Shown one piece after another: positions 1 to 7,856 of a DNA stretch of 64,000 nt. Under the pieces are notes generated by a model. That model ran no database searches. It was not told the DNA's origin and was given only the letters and a program-made list of their open reading frames with translations. Where the stretch lies: positions 5,619,001 to 5,683,000 of the forward strand of contig NZ_CP119967.1 of assembly GCF_029543085.1 (NCBI RefSeq). The letters run 5' to 3'. Each line of letters begins with the position of its first letter. Within the stretch, counting starts at the first letter, position 1. A program made the translations under genes and the position numbers. The DNA is from Pseudomonas sp. A34-9. GTDB taxonomy: Bacteria > Pseudomonadota > Gammaproteobacteria > Pseudomonadales > Pseudomonadaceae.

Positions 1-170
1 AGCATGCCGTCGGCAGTCAGGCGCGTGCCGCGAGCGCAGGTCAGCATGCGCCGGCCTTCGATGCTGGCGGCGACAACTTCAATGGCGGCGCGGCGCAACA
101 CGTCGATCAGGGTCACGCTTTGCAGATCATCGATGCCCTCGGCGAGGGTAATCAGGACTCTAAAGGTCAT
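1..170 (-). CDS. DJ-1/PfpI family protein, N-terminal part (cut by window edge)
   Basis: Only the first 56 codons are present; the gene runs leftwards off the window. The frame from the ATG at 170 reads MTFRVLITLAEGIDDLQSVT and continues with a segment ending LTCARGTRLTADGML. This aligns by eye with the N-terminus of E. coli YajL (LAPGSEETEAV..IDLL, TCSRGVKLLAD). The family comprises small glyoxalase/deglycase-like or chaperone-like enzymes with a catalytic Cys further downstream, outside the window. The conserved Glu of the GSEETE motif appears to be Asp here (GIDDLQ). It lies 66 bases downstream of the exported-protein gene on the same strand, so co-transcription is possible. The family call is fairly safe; activity cannot be judged from this fragment. 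Confidence 0.75.
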   Translation of the reverse strand, partial: MTFRVLITLAEGIDDLQSVTLIDVLRRAAIEVVAASIEGRRMLTCARGTRLTADGM

Positions 171-236
171 GGGCGCTATCCGCTGGGTGATACTTCAAGC
201 GTAGTCAGCTTCAACCGGATCGCGCTGCAGCAGCCG

Positions 237-686
237 TTACTTGATGTAAAGCTGGGTCGACATTGTGTTGCGTGGCGCGTTGATTGACGTGTTGCTGAAG
301 GTGAAGGTGCCTTCCTGTTTGTCCGCCAGATCGAAGGTATATAGAGAACCAACGGTTTTATTACCGGGGGTGCATTCGGTCAGGTTGCCGTTATCAAAGG
401 CACACACCGGGGCACGGGTGCCGTTCACTTCAAAGCCGTCCAGTGTGACCTGAGGCTGGCTTTTGCCGTAGCCGACTTCGAGCACGTAGACCTTGATGTT
501 CGGGCCGCTGTGATTGCAGCGGGTCTGCGTCTGCCCATCGCCGATGTCTTCAAGACCGCAGGCCGACGATTGAACCTTGATGACTTTCACTTGCGTCAAC
601 GGCGGTGCCGATGCCGCCGAGGCTGTCGACATCCCGACCATCAGCGCGGCAATCAAACCCAAAACCTTCATCCAGCACCAGCTCAT
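237..686 (-). CDS. small exported protein of unknown function (possibly DUF4879-like)
   Basis: A 149-residue protein with a clear Sec signal: after MSWCWMK comes a hydrophobic stretch (VLGLIAALMVGMSTASA) and a likely cleavage site at ASA. The mature part of about 125 residues begins APPLTQVKVIKVQSSACG and contains four Cys, enough for two disulfides, suggesting a folded periplasmic or secreted domain. The general pattern (APPLTQ..V..V.S..CG) recalls DUF4879/YolA-type proteins, but this is from memory and uncertain. Starts further upstream (770) would add an Arg-rich stretch and are unlikely; the ATG at 686 follows a weak GGGA, and an ATG at 671 is an alternative. The product is hypothetical. 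Confidence 0.7.
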   Translation of the reverse strand: MSWCWMKVLGLIAALMVGMSTASAASAPPLTQVKVIKVQSSACGLEDIGDGQTQTRCNHSGPNIKVYVLEVGYGKSQPQVTLDGFEVNGTRAPVCAFDNGNLTECTPGNKTVGSLYTFDLADKQEGTFTFSNTSINAPRNTMSTQLYIK

Positions 687-791
687 GTGCGTCCCGCCCC
701 GAAAAAAACAGCGCGCAGTATGGCGCAGTTGGCTCCAACGCAAAACTTCGCCGACGATCGACACCAACAACCGCCATATTCCTCACGCTGC

Positions 792-800
792 TGGTATGAT
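792..800 (+). promoter_or_regulatory. extended -10 promoter element upstream of the purine permease
   Basis: TGGTATGAT is a TG-n-TATGAT extended -10 element. No good -35 hexamer is seen 17 bases upstream, as is common for extended -10 promoters. Transcription would start near 807, leaving about 100 bases of leader before the permease ATG. Placement is by inspection only. Confidence 0.4.
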
Positions 801-908
801 GCGCGGCTTTTTCCGGCCCACCACAATTTTTCAGGCGCTTGCGACGGTCTGTGCTTTGCTGTTGAGGTCGATACATTCACGGCGCCACGCGCGCCACGGG
901 GAGCAGAC

Positions 909-2204
909 ATGCTGGAAAGGCTGTTTCAACTCAAGGCACACAACACCAACGTGCGCACCGAGATTCTGGCGGGCATCACGACTTTCTTGGCCATGGCCTA
1001 CATTCTGTTCGTCAACCCGAGCATTCTCGGCGAGACCGGTATGGACAAAGGCGCGGTGTTTGTCGCCACCTGCCTGGCCGCCGCGATCGGTTCGACGATC
1101 ATGGGCCTGATCGCCAACTACCCGATTGCCCTCGCTCCGGGCATGGGTCTGAACGCCTTCTTCACCTACACCGTCGTCTTGCACATGGGTCACACCTGGC
1201 AAGTGGCACTGGGGGCCGTGTTCATCTCGGCCGTGTGCTTCTTCCTGTTGTCGATCCTCCGTATCCGTGAATGGATCATCAACAGCATTCCGCTGCCGCT
1301 GCGCTCGGCGATTGCTGCCGGTATCGGCCTGTTCCTGGCACTGATCGCCCTGCACAACGCCGGCATCGTGGTCAGCAACCCGGCGACCATGGTCGGCCTC
1401 GGTGACCTGAAAGCCCCGGCACCGATTCTCGCCACCCTTGGCTTCGCCCTGATCGTCGCCCTCGAAGCACTGAAAGTGCGTGGCGCTGTGCTGATCGGCA
1501 TCCTCGCGGTGACCATCGTGTCCATCGCCATGGGCTTCACCCCGTTCGGCGGCGTGACCTCGATGCCACCTTCGCTGGCCCCGACCTTCCTGCAATTGGA
1601 CATCAAAGGCGCACTGGACATCGGTCTGGTCAGCGTGATTTTCGCCTTCCTGTTCGTCGACCTGTTCGACAACTCCGGCACCCTGATCGGCGTCGCCAAG
1701 CGCGCCGGCCTGATGGGCAAGGACGGCCACATGCCGAAAATGGGGCGTGCGCTGATCGCTGACAGCACGGCGGCCATGGCCGGTTCGTTGCTGGGTACGT
1801 CGACTACCACCAGTTACATCGAGTCTGCTGCCGGCGTGAGTGCGGGCGGCCGTACCGGTCTGACGGCCATCGTCGTGGCGATGCTGTTCCTGCTGGCACT
1901 GTTCTTCTCGCCACTGGCGGCCAGTGTTCCGGCCTTCGCCACCGCGCCGGCACTGCTGTTCGTCGCCGTGTTGATGACGTCGGGCCTGGCGGAAATAGAC
2001 TGGGACGACATCACCGTCGCCGCACCGGTCGTGGTGACCGCGCTGGCCATGCCGTTCACTTATTCGATCGCCAACGGCATCGCGTTCGGTTTCATTTCCT
2101 GGACCGTGATCAAGTTGCTGTCGGGCCGTGCCCGTGAGCTGAACCCGGCGCTGGTGATTCTGTCGATTCTGTTTGTGATCAAGTTGGGTTGGTTCAACGC
2201 ATGA
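909..2204 (+). CDS. NCS2 family guanine/hypoxanthine permease (AzgA type)
   Basis: A 431-residue, 12-14 helix inner-membrane proton symporter for purine bases. The AzgA branch of the NCS2 family (E. coli AdeQ, GhxP, GhxQ) is recognised by the N-terminal region around [21 protein letters not shown], the central segment [21 protein letters not shown] and the following [19 protein letters not shown] motif, all present and in order. Length is normal for the family. The ATG at 909 was chosen because GGGGAG lies 6 bases upstream and the family begins close to this residue; the open frame extends further upstream but without family similarity. The stop codon overlaps the trmA start (ATGA). Which purine is carried cannot be told from the sequence. 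Confidence 0.9.
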   Translation: MLERLFQLKAHNTNVRTEILAGITTFLAMAYILFVNPSILGETGMDKGAVFVATCLAAAIGSTIMGLIANYPIALAPGMGLNAFFTYTVVLHMGHTWQVALGAVFISAVCFFLLSILRIREWIINSIPLPLRSAIAAGIGLFLALIALHNAGIVVSNPATMVGLGDLKAPAPILATLGFALIVALEALKVRGAVLIGILAVTIVSIAMGFTPFGGVTSMPPSLAPTFLQLDIKGALDIGLVSVIFAFLFVDLFDNSGTLIGVAKRAGLMGKDGHMPKMGRALIADSTAAMAGSLLGTSTTTSYIESAAGVSAGGRTGLTAIVVAMLFLLALFFSPLAASVPAFATAPALLFVAVLMTSGLAEIDWDDITVAAPVVVTALAMPFTYSIANGIAFGFISWTVIKLLSGRARELNPALVILSILFVIKLGWFNA

Positions 2205-3280
2205 CATTCGATTCCCAGACTTACGCCGAGCAACTTGAAGCCAAGGTCACGCGCTTGCGTGATCTGCTGGCGCCGTTCGATGCCCCCGAGCCGACGGTGT
2301 TCGACTCGCCGCTGCAGAACTTCCGTCTGCGCGCCGAATTCCGCCTGTGGCGCGAGGGTGGCGAGCGGCATTACGCGATGTTCGCTCAGGACGACAAACG
2401 CACGCCGATCCTCATTGAAGACTTCCCGATTGCCAGCCTGCGCATCAACCAGTTGATGCCGCAGCTGAAAGCGGCGTGGCAGGCCAGTTCGGCGTTGAGC
2501 CACAAGTTGTTTCAGGTCGAGTTCCTGACCACGCTGTCCGGCGATGCGATGATCACCCTGTGCTATCACCGCCCGCTGGACGCGCACTGGCATGCCGCTG
2601 CGACCCAATTGTCGGCAGATCTGGGCGTCAGCATCATTGGCCGCTCGAAGGGCAAACGCGAAGTACTTGGCCTCGATTACGTGGTCGAGAAGCTTGAAGT
2701 CGGCGGTCGCACCTTCAGCTATCGCCAGCCGGAAGGCGCGTTCACCCAGCCTAACGGCACGGTGAACCAGAAGATGCTGAACTGGGCGTACGAAGCACTC
2801 GGCGATCGCAGCGACGATCTGCTGGAGCTGTACTGCGGCAACGGCAACTTCACCCTGCCGCTCGCGACCCGCGTGCGCAAGGTGCTGGCCACCGAAATCA
2901 GCAAGACCTCGGTCAACGCCGCATTGAGCAACCTCAGCGAAAACGCTGTGGACAACGTCACGCTGGTGCGTTTGTCCGCCGAAGAACTGACCGAAGCACT
3001 CAACGAAGTGCGCCCGTTCCGTCGTCTGCAAGGCATCGACCTGAAGAGCTACGAGTTCGGCAGCGTCTTCGTCGACCCGCCGCGCGCTGGCATGGATCCG
3101 GACACCTGCGAGCTGACCCGGCGTTTCGACAACATCCTGTACATCTCCTGCAACCCGGAAACCCTGGCGGCCAACATCGCCCAGTTGCACGACACGCACC
3201 GTATTACCCAGTGCGCGCTGTTTGACCAGTTTCCGTGGACACATCACATGGAATCGGGTGTGTTGCTGACCCGGCGCTGA
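2201..3280 (+). CDS. trmA: tRNA (uracil-5-)-methyltransferase TrmA
   Basis: A 359-residue SAM-dependent enzyme that makes m5U54 in the T-loop of tRNA. The protein begins [16 protein letters not shown] and has the RNA-binding N-terminal half, the SAM site [16 protein letters not shown], the VDPPRAG motif, and the nucleophile motif ISCNPETL near residue 315, whose Cys attacks C6 of the uracil. Length equals that of E. coli TrmA (366) within a few residues. The start overlaps the permease stop by the ATGA arrangement, so translation is coupled. An intrinsic terminator follows. An in-frame ATG 12 bases upstream is less likely. Confidence 0.97.
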   Translation: MTFDSQTYAEQLEAKVTRLRDLLAPFDAPEPTVFDSPLQNFRLRAEFRLWREGGERHYAMFAQDDKRTPILIEDFPIASLRINQLMPQLKAAWQASSALSHKLFQVEFLTTLSGDAMITLCYHRPLDAHWHAAATQLSADLGVSIIGRSKGKREVLGLDYVVEKLEVGGRTFSYRQPEGAFTQPNGTVNQKMLNWAYEALGDRSDDLLELYCGNGNFTLPLATRVRKVLATEISKTSVNAALSNLSENAVDNVTLVRLSAEELTEALNEVRPFRRLQGIDLKSYEFGSVFVDPPRAGMDPDTCELTRRFDNILYISCNPETLAANIAQLHDTHRITQCALFDQFPWTHHMESGVLLTRR

Positions 3281-3300
3281 GTGCAGATGCCAATACAAGA

Positions 3301-3326
3301 AAGCCGTCGTGATTGACGGCTTTTTT
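3301..3326 (+). terminator. intrinsic terminator after trmA
   Basis: AAGCCGTC and GACGGCTT form an eight-base-pair stem around a GTGATT loop, followed by a run of T. It lies 20 bases after the trmA stop codon and should end the permease-trmA transcript. Confidence 0.85.
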
Positions 3327-3399
3327 GTGGGTGTTCATTTTTGTTTGTGCGATCACCGAACATAAAACGCCAAGGCCATTGTTGTTCAATTGACCATGG

Positions 3400-3411
3400 T
3401 AACCATCTAGT
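3400..3411 (-). promoter_or_regulatory. possible TetR operator upstream of aroQ
   Basis: Read on the minus strand this site is ACTAGATGGTTA, matching ACTAnnnGGTTA of the better palindrome upstream of the MFS gene (7683-7696). It sits 66 bases before the aroQ start. The site overlaps a second small dyad, ATGGTAACCAT (3396-3406). Shared spacing in two promoters of one pathway suggests, but does not prove, a common regulator such as the TetR protein encoded at 4821-5498. Confidence 0.3.
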
Positions 3412-3476
3412 ACATTTTATCTCCACAGGCTGAAACCCTCGGCCAAAGCCAAAAACAATAAGTGGAGTCCCCCCTC

Positions 3477-3917
3477 ATGCCCCCTATCGTTCTGGTGCTC
3501 AACGGCCCGAACCTGAACCTGCTCGGCACCCGCGAGCCGGCGACTTATGGTCACGAAACCCTGGCGGACATCTCGGCGTTGTGCGGTCGCGCTGCCGAAG
3601 AATTCGGCCTGGCCGTGGAGTTTCGCCAGACCAACCACGAAGGCGAACTGCTCGACTGGATTCACGCGGCTCGCGGTCGTTGTGCCGGGATCGTGATCAA
3701 CCCGGCAGCATGGACGCACACGTCGGTGGCGATCCGCGATGCGCTGGTGGCCAGTGAGTTGCCGGTCATCGAAGTGCACCTGTCCAACGTCCATGCCCGC
3801 GAACCGTTTCGTCATCACTCGTTTGTCTCGGCAATCGCCACGGCGGTGATGGCCGGTTTTGGCAGTCATGGCTATCGCCTGGCGCTGGAACATTTCAGTC
3901 AGCGGCTGAAGGGGTGA
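3477..3917 (+). CDS. aroQ: type II 3-dehydroquinate dehydratase (catabolic copy)
   Basis: A 146-residue dodecameric dehydratase that interconverts 3-dehydroquinate and 3-dehydroshikimate. Hallmarks of type II enzymes are present: [14 protein letters not shown] with the catalytic Tyr shortly after (ATYG), the flexible lid Arg in [36 protein letters not shown], and [15 protein letters not shown]. The ATG at 3477 has TGGAG nine bases upstream. Pseudomonads usually carry a second, biosynthetic aroQ elsewhere (next to accB); this copy lies with shikimate dehydrogenase, quiC and an importer, so it probably serves quinate/shikimate breakdown. It is followed after five bases by the dehydrogenase gene. 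Confidence 0.95.
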   Translation: MPPIVLVLNGPNLNLLGTREPATYGHETLADISALCGRAAEEFGLAVEFRQTNHEGELLDWIHAARGRCAGIVINPAAWTHTSVAIRDALVASELPVIEVHLSNVHAREPFRHHSFVSAIATAVMAGFGSHGYRLALEHFSQRLKG

Positions 3918-3922
3918 ATCGC

Positions 3923-4777
3923 ATGTCTCGCTCTAACGTGATACTCGCCGGGCTGATCGGCGCTGGCATTCAGGCCTCGCGCACGCCAGCGCTGCATGAG
4001 CACGAAGGTGATGCGCAGGACATGCGTTACCTGTACCGATTGATCGATCTCGATCAGCTGAAAATGGACAGCAGTGCCCTGCCCGACCTGCTGCTGGCGG
4101 CCGAACGGATGAATTACACCGGGCTGAACATCACGTTCCCGTGCAAGCAGGCGATCATCCCCCTGCTCGATGAGTTGTCGCCGGAAGCCAAAGGTATTGG
4201 TGCGGTCAATACGGTGGTGCTGAAGGACGGTAAACGCGTCGGCCACAACACTGACTGTCTGGGATTCGCCGAGGGTTTTCGCCGTGGCTTGAAGGACGCT
4301 GCCCGTGAGCGTGTGGTCCAGATGGGCGCTGGTGGCGCGGGCGCGGCAGTGGCCCACGCGTTATTGAGCGAAGGCGTACAGCAACTGAGCATTTTCGACG
4401 TCGACCGTGAACGCGCGGAAAGTCTGGCGAACAATCTCAATCAGCATTTCGGCTCGAGTCGCGCAGTGGCCGGGCTCGATCTGCCGAGCACGCTGAATCT
4501 GGCCGACGGTTTGGTTAACACGACACCAATGGGCATGGCCAAACTACCGGGCATGCCGGTGCCGATTGAGCTGTTGCGCAAGGAATTGTGGGTGGCGGAG
4601 ATTGTGTATTTCCCGCTGGAAACCGAATTGTTGCGCAATGCCCGCGCGCTCGGTTGCCGGACCCTGGATGGCGGCAACATGGCGGTGTTTCAAGCCGTGA
4701 AGGCGTTTGAACTGTTCAGCGGCGTGGTGCCGGATGCGCAGCGCATGCTTGCGCACTTTCAAAGCATGAATGGTTGA
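3923..4777 (+). CDS. shikimate dehydrogenase (AroE family), catabolic type
   Basis: A 284-residue NAD(P)-linked dehydrogenase oxidising shikimate (and possibly quinate) to its 3-dehydro form. The substrate-binding region has NYTGLNITFPCKQ with the catalytic Lys, then GAVNTVV and HNTDCLGF; the nucleotide-binding loop is GAGGAGAAV near residue 135, and VNTTPMGM follows. The N-terminus (LIGAGIQASRTPALHEHE) replaces the biosynthetic AroE pattern of SxSPxxHN by SRTPALHE, as in the catabolic or RifI-like branch. The ATG at 3923 follows GAAGGGG; the GTG at 3914 is an alternative. It is co-directional with aroQ. Cofactor preference and activity on quinate are not decided by the sequence alone. Confidence 0.9.
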   Translation: MSRSNVILAGLIGAGIQASRTPALHEHEGDAQDMRYLYRLIDLDQLKMDSSALPDLLLAAERMNYTGLNITFPCKQAIIPLLDELSPEAKGIGAVNTVVLKDGKRVGHNTDCLGFAEGFRRGLKDAARERVVQMGAGGAGAAVAHALLSEGVQQLSIFDVDRERAESLANNLNQHFGSSRAVAGLDLPSTLNLADGLVNTTPMGMAKLPGMPVPIELLRKELWVAEIVYFPLETELLRNARALGCRTLDGGNMAVFQAVKAFELFSGVVPDAQRMLAHFQSMNG

Positions 4778-4781
4778 AAAC

Positions 4782-4810
4782 CTGTGGGAGTGAGCCTGCT
4801 CGCTCCCACA
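4782..4810. repeat. single REP-type palindrome (GTGGGAG/CTCCCAC)
   Basis: CTGTGGGAG and CTCCCACA arms flank a GAGCCTGCTCG core, the motif that recurs at 17963, 25881 and 34035-34243. It lies between the convergent ends of the shikimate dehydrogenase and TetR genes and could also act as a bidirectional transcription or mRNA end. Confidence 0.7.
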
Positions 4811-4820
4811 ATGGAATGCC

Positions 4821-5498
4821 TCAGGCCTGCAGGTAGCGCAGCACCGATTCGCAAATCATCTCGCGATGTCGCTGTTTGATGCTTTCATCCGGCAGATCGA
4901 TCTGGAAGATCTCGCCGAACGTGTGCCGGTTCGACACACGATAAAAGCAGAACGAACTGATCAGCAAATGCACATCCAGGGCATTGAGCCCAGCACGGAA
5001 CACACCCTCTTCAGCACCCCGACGCAGAATTTCGCCGAGTGAATCGAGGATGGTGTTGTTCATCGCCTTGATCGCATCGGAACGCTTCACGTATTCAGCG
5101 TTGTGGATGTTTTCGATGCTGACGATGCGCACGAAATCGACGTTGCGATCGTGGTGATCGAAGGTGAATTCGACCAGTCGGCGAATCGCCTCCACCGGCG
5201 CCAACTCGGCCAGGTGCAGACGGTTTTCAGTACTGCGGATATCACCGTAAAGCTTCTCCAGCACCTCGACGTACAATTGCTCCTTACTGCCGAAGTAGTA
5301 ATAGATCATGCGTTTGGAGGTGTGGATACGCTCGGCGATCGCATCGACGCGAGCGCCGGACAAGCCCTGCTGGACGAACTCGACGATCGCCTCCTGCAGG
5401 ATGTTCTCGCGGGTCTTTTCCGGGTTGTTCTTGCGACTCTTGCGCGGCTCAACGGCGGACACTTCAGGAGCTGCGGTAAGTTCTGTATTCATCGTCAT
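4821..5498 (-). CDS. TetR family transcriptional regulator of the quinate/shikimate genes
   Basis: A 225-residue repressor-type protein. The first 20-30 residues are a loose tail rich in Glu, Arg and Lys (SAVEPRKSRKNNPEKTRENIL), then a TetR helix-turn-helix at about 30-75: ILQEAIVEFVQQGLSGARVD, AIAERIHTSKRMIYYYFGSK. The C-terminal ligand domain resembles TetR_C proteins (HDRNVDFVRIVSIENIHNAEYV). In the related P. aeruginosa block (PA0243) a TetR gene sits in the same place, between the shikimate dehydrogenase and quiC genes. It faces away from aroQ/aroE and is transcribed in the direction opposite to the MFS gene, ahead of it on the same strand as quiC. The natural effector is probably a pathway intermediate; this is inference. 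Confidence 0.9.
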   Translation of the reverse strand: MTMNTELTAAPEVSAVEPRKSRKNNPEKTRENILQEAIVEFVQQGLSGARVDAIAERIHTSKRMIYYYFGSKEQLYVEVLEKLYGDIRSTENRLHLAELAPVEAIRRLVEFTFDHHDRNVDFVRIVSIENIHNAEYVKRSDAIKAMNNTILDSLGEILRRGAEEGVFRAGLNALDVHLLISSFCFYRVSNRHTFGEIFQIDLPDESIKQRHREMICESVLRYLQA

Positions 5499-5599
5499 TG
5501 CGGGCTCACGGCCATCACTGCACAGGCGGCGATTATGGGCCGCGCAGCACAGTGAAGGAAGCCGCGCGGCCTGTGTTTAATCCCGCGTTTACGAATTTC

Positions 5600-7501
5600 C
5601 TACAACTTAGCCTGGCGCACTGCGCCACTGCGTGATTTGGCCATCGCCGCCAGACGCACCGCGACGTTCGCCGCGCCATACCCGACATAGCCATTTTTAC
5701 GCTGGATGATCTCGAAGAAGAAGCGCCCTTCGAACGGTTCGGTGTAGACGTGGAACAGCTCACCGCCCTGGGCATCACGGTCGTACAAGACGTTGTAATA
5801 CGCCAGTTCGCTGAGAAATTCGTCGTCGAAATCGAAACGCGCGGCGAGGTCGTCGTAATAGTTGAGCGGAATATCCAGCAACGGTACGCCGGCCTCTTTG
5901 GCGCGACTGACTTCGGCGAAGATGTCGTCACAATCGAAGGCGATGTGATGCACACCGGAACCGCGATAACTCGACAGCGCGTGGGAGATCGCGGTGTTGC
6001 GGTTCTCGGAGATGTTCAACGGCAAGCGGATCGAACTGTCGCGGCTGCGCAGTGCGCGGCTTTTCACCAGACCATAGGGATCGGGCAGCACCACTTCATC
6101 GTCCGCTTCGAAATCCAGCAGGCTCTTATAGAACAGCACCCAACTGTCGAGGCTGTCGGCTGGCAGCGCCATGGCCATGTGGTCGATGCGCTTGAGACCG
6201 CCACGGGCCGTGGCGTCCGGCAACAGATTGAAATCGGTGCCGTAGACATCCGCCTCTTCATCGACCAGATAAATCAGACTGCCGTCGGGTGCGCGCACGG
6301 CTGCCAGCTCCAGTTCATTGGGGCCGACCAGTCCGCGATAAGGCTGGCCTTTGTAAGCGACGGCGCGGGCCAGAGCGCTGGCGCTGTCCTTGACCCGCAC
6401 GGCGGTGGCACACAGCGACGGGCCATGTGCCTCGAAAAAGCTGTGAGCGAAGGAATAAGGTTCGGAGTTGAGGATCAGGTTGATGTCGCCCTGGCGCAGC
6501 AGGCTCACACTCTTGGAGCGATGCTGCCCGGCCTTGACGAACCCGAGGCGCTCCAGCCAGTTCGACAGCTTGGCGCCGAGGCTTTCATCAACGGCGAACT
6601 CAAGAAACTCGATGCCGTTGTACTCGCTGGCCTTCGGTGTTTCGAAGAGAATTTCGCGATTGGCCACAGGTTTGACGTCCTGCTCCAGACGCTGACGGGT
6701 CTTCTCTTCCAGATACAGCAGCGAACGCAAACCGTCGGCAGCATTGGCCCGTGGCGGCGCGGCGCGGAAGCCGTCGTTGAAGATTTCCAGCGACAGTGGC
6801 CCGGTGTAGCCACTCTGGATGATCGGCGCGAGGAAGCCCGGCAGATCGAATTCGCCCTGCCCCGGGAAACAGCGGAAATGCCGGCTCCACTCCAGCACGT
6901 CCATGGCCAGAATCGGCGCATCTGCCATCTGCACGAAGAAGATCTTGTCGCCGGGAATGTCGGCGATGGCGCGGGGATCGCCCTTCAACGACAAGGTGTG
7001 AAAGCTGTCGAGCAACACGCCGAGACTTGGATGATCGGCCTGACGCACGATGTCCCAGACCTGTTGATAAGTATTCACGTGACGGCCCCACGCCAGCGCC
7101 TCATAACCGATGCGCAAGCCGCGTGCGCCGGCGTGTTCAGCCAGCAGGCGCAGATCATCGACCAGAATTTGTTGATCGCCGACGCTGTCGGCCGAGGCGT
7201 TACTGCAGACCAGCACCAGGTCGGTGCCCAGTTCCTGCATCAGATCGAACTTGCGTTCGGCCCGCTCCAGATTGCGCGCCAGGCGATCACGGCGGCAGCC
7301 TTCGAAATCGCGGAACGGCTGAAACAGGGTGATGGCGATGCCGAGGTCGGCGCACATCTGTTTAATTTCCCGCGGACTGCCGTCGTAGTACAGGAGGTCG
7401 TTTTCGAAAATCTCCACCCCGTCGAACCCGGCGGCGGCGATGGCTTCGAGCTTTTCCGGCAGGGTGCCGCTCAAGGAAACGGTGGCAATGGAACGCTGCA
7501 T
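5600..7501 (-). CDS. quiC: 3-dehydroshikimate dehydratase QuiC, fused to an HPPD-like domain
   Basis: A 633-residue two-domain protein. Residues 1 to about 280 form a sugar-isomerase/AP-endonuclease-2 TIM barrel (MQRSIATVSLSGTLPEKLEA, FDGVEIFENDLLYYDG, GYEALAWGRHV, LDSFHTLSL, QMADAP, FPGQGEFDLPGFL) which dehydrates 3-dehydroshikimate to protocatechuate with a divalent metal held by Glu, Asp, Gln and Glu. Residues about 285-620 resemble 4-hydroxyphenylpyruvate dioxygenase (VOC folds: GIEFLEFAVDE, LKRIDHMAMA, GVHHIAFDCDDIF, FFEIIQRKNGYVGYGAANV). This fused form is known from P. putida QuiC1, where the second domain is needed for stability or activity rather than having a known dioxygenase reaction. 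The ATG at 7501 follows GGGAG. The gene is divergent from the importer. Confidence 0.93.
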   Translation of the reverse strand: MQRSIATVSLSGTLPEKLEAIAAAGFDGVEIFENDLLYYDGSPREIKQMCADLGIAITLFQPFRDFEGCRRDRLARNLERAERKFDLMQELGTDLVLVCSNASADSVGDQQILVDDLRLLAEHAGARGLRIGYEALAWGRHVNTYQQVWDIVRQADHPSLGVLLDSFHTLSLKGDPRAIADIPGDKIFFVQMADAPILAMDVLEWSRHFRCFPGQGEFDLPGFLAPIIQSGYTGPLSLEIFNDGFRAAPPRANAADGLRSLLYLEEKTRQRLEQDVKPVANREILFETPKASEYNGIEFLEFAVDESLGAKLSNWLERLGFVKAGQHRSKSVSLLRQGDINLILNSEPYSFAHSFFEAHGPSLCATAVRVKDSASALARAVAYKGQPYRGLVGPNELELAAVRAPDGSLIYLVDEEADVYGTDFNLLPDATARGGLKRIDHMAMALPADSLDSWVLFYKSLLDFEADDEVVLPDPYGLVKSRALRSRDSSIRLPLNISENRNTAISHALSSYRGSGVHHIAFDCDDIFAEVSRAKEAGVPLLDIPLNYYDDLAARFDFDDEFLSELAYYNVLYDRDAQGGELFHVYTEPFEGRFFFEIIQRKNGYVGYGAANVAVRLAAMAKSRSGAVRQAKL

Positions 7502-7536
7502 GATTCAACTCCCGGACTGCGCCGCTTTATCTTTAC

Positions 7537-7620
7537 TGTAGGAGCTGCCGCAGGCTGCGATCTTTTGATGTTGCTTCTCAGATCAAGATCAAAAGATCGC
7601 AGCCTGCGGCGGCTCCTGCA
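7537..7620. repeat. REP doublet (REPIN), GAGCTGCCG type
   Basis: Two inverted copies of TGTAGGAGCTGCCGCAGGC..GATCTTTTGAT face each other across a short spacer (TTGCTTCTCA region); the right arm is slightly diverged (GGCGGCTCCTGCA). It lies in the quiC/MFS divergent intergenic region, nearer the quiC start. The rest of this 355-base gap holds promoter sequence and the dyad at 7683-7696; nothing else was recognised. Confidence 0.85.
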
Positions 7621-7682
7621 TGGGATGTTTTTTATAAGGGGAAATTATTGGCTGCATCGAACGTCGCAGCAATTTAAAGTGT

Positions 7683-7696
7683 ACTACCCGGTTAGT
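7683..7696. promoter_or_regulatory. candidate TetR operator between quiC and the MFS gene
   Basis: ACTACCCGGTTAGT is a near-perfect 14-base palindrome (ACTA-c-CCGG-t-TAGT). It lies between the divergent quiC and MFS genes, 161 bases before the MFS start. TetR proteins bind short palindromes of this kind. A half-conserved relative (ACTAnnnGGTTA) lies upstream of aroQ. The assignment to the TetR protein encoded in this block is inference. Confidence 0.45.
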
Positions 7697-7856
7697 TTTG
7701 CGTGCGATTATCGAACACAATGGCGGTTTGGCGAATTGACGATTTTTCGTCCACTGCCCAACATCGGCTGCACATTGAGTCCGGATCTGAACCACCGGTC
7801 GCAGCGTGCACAGAAAAAAGCACACCAAATAACAAATCCAAAAACGGGTGGAACAC

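Noticed and set aside
831..2207. Long minus-strand frame opposite the purine permease.
   Set aside because: Composition rich in His, Gln, Arg and Asp with no motifs, typical of the shadow frame of a membrane protein.
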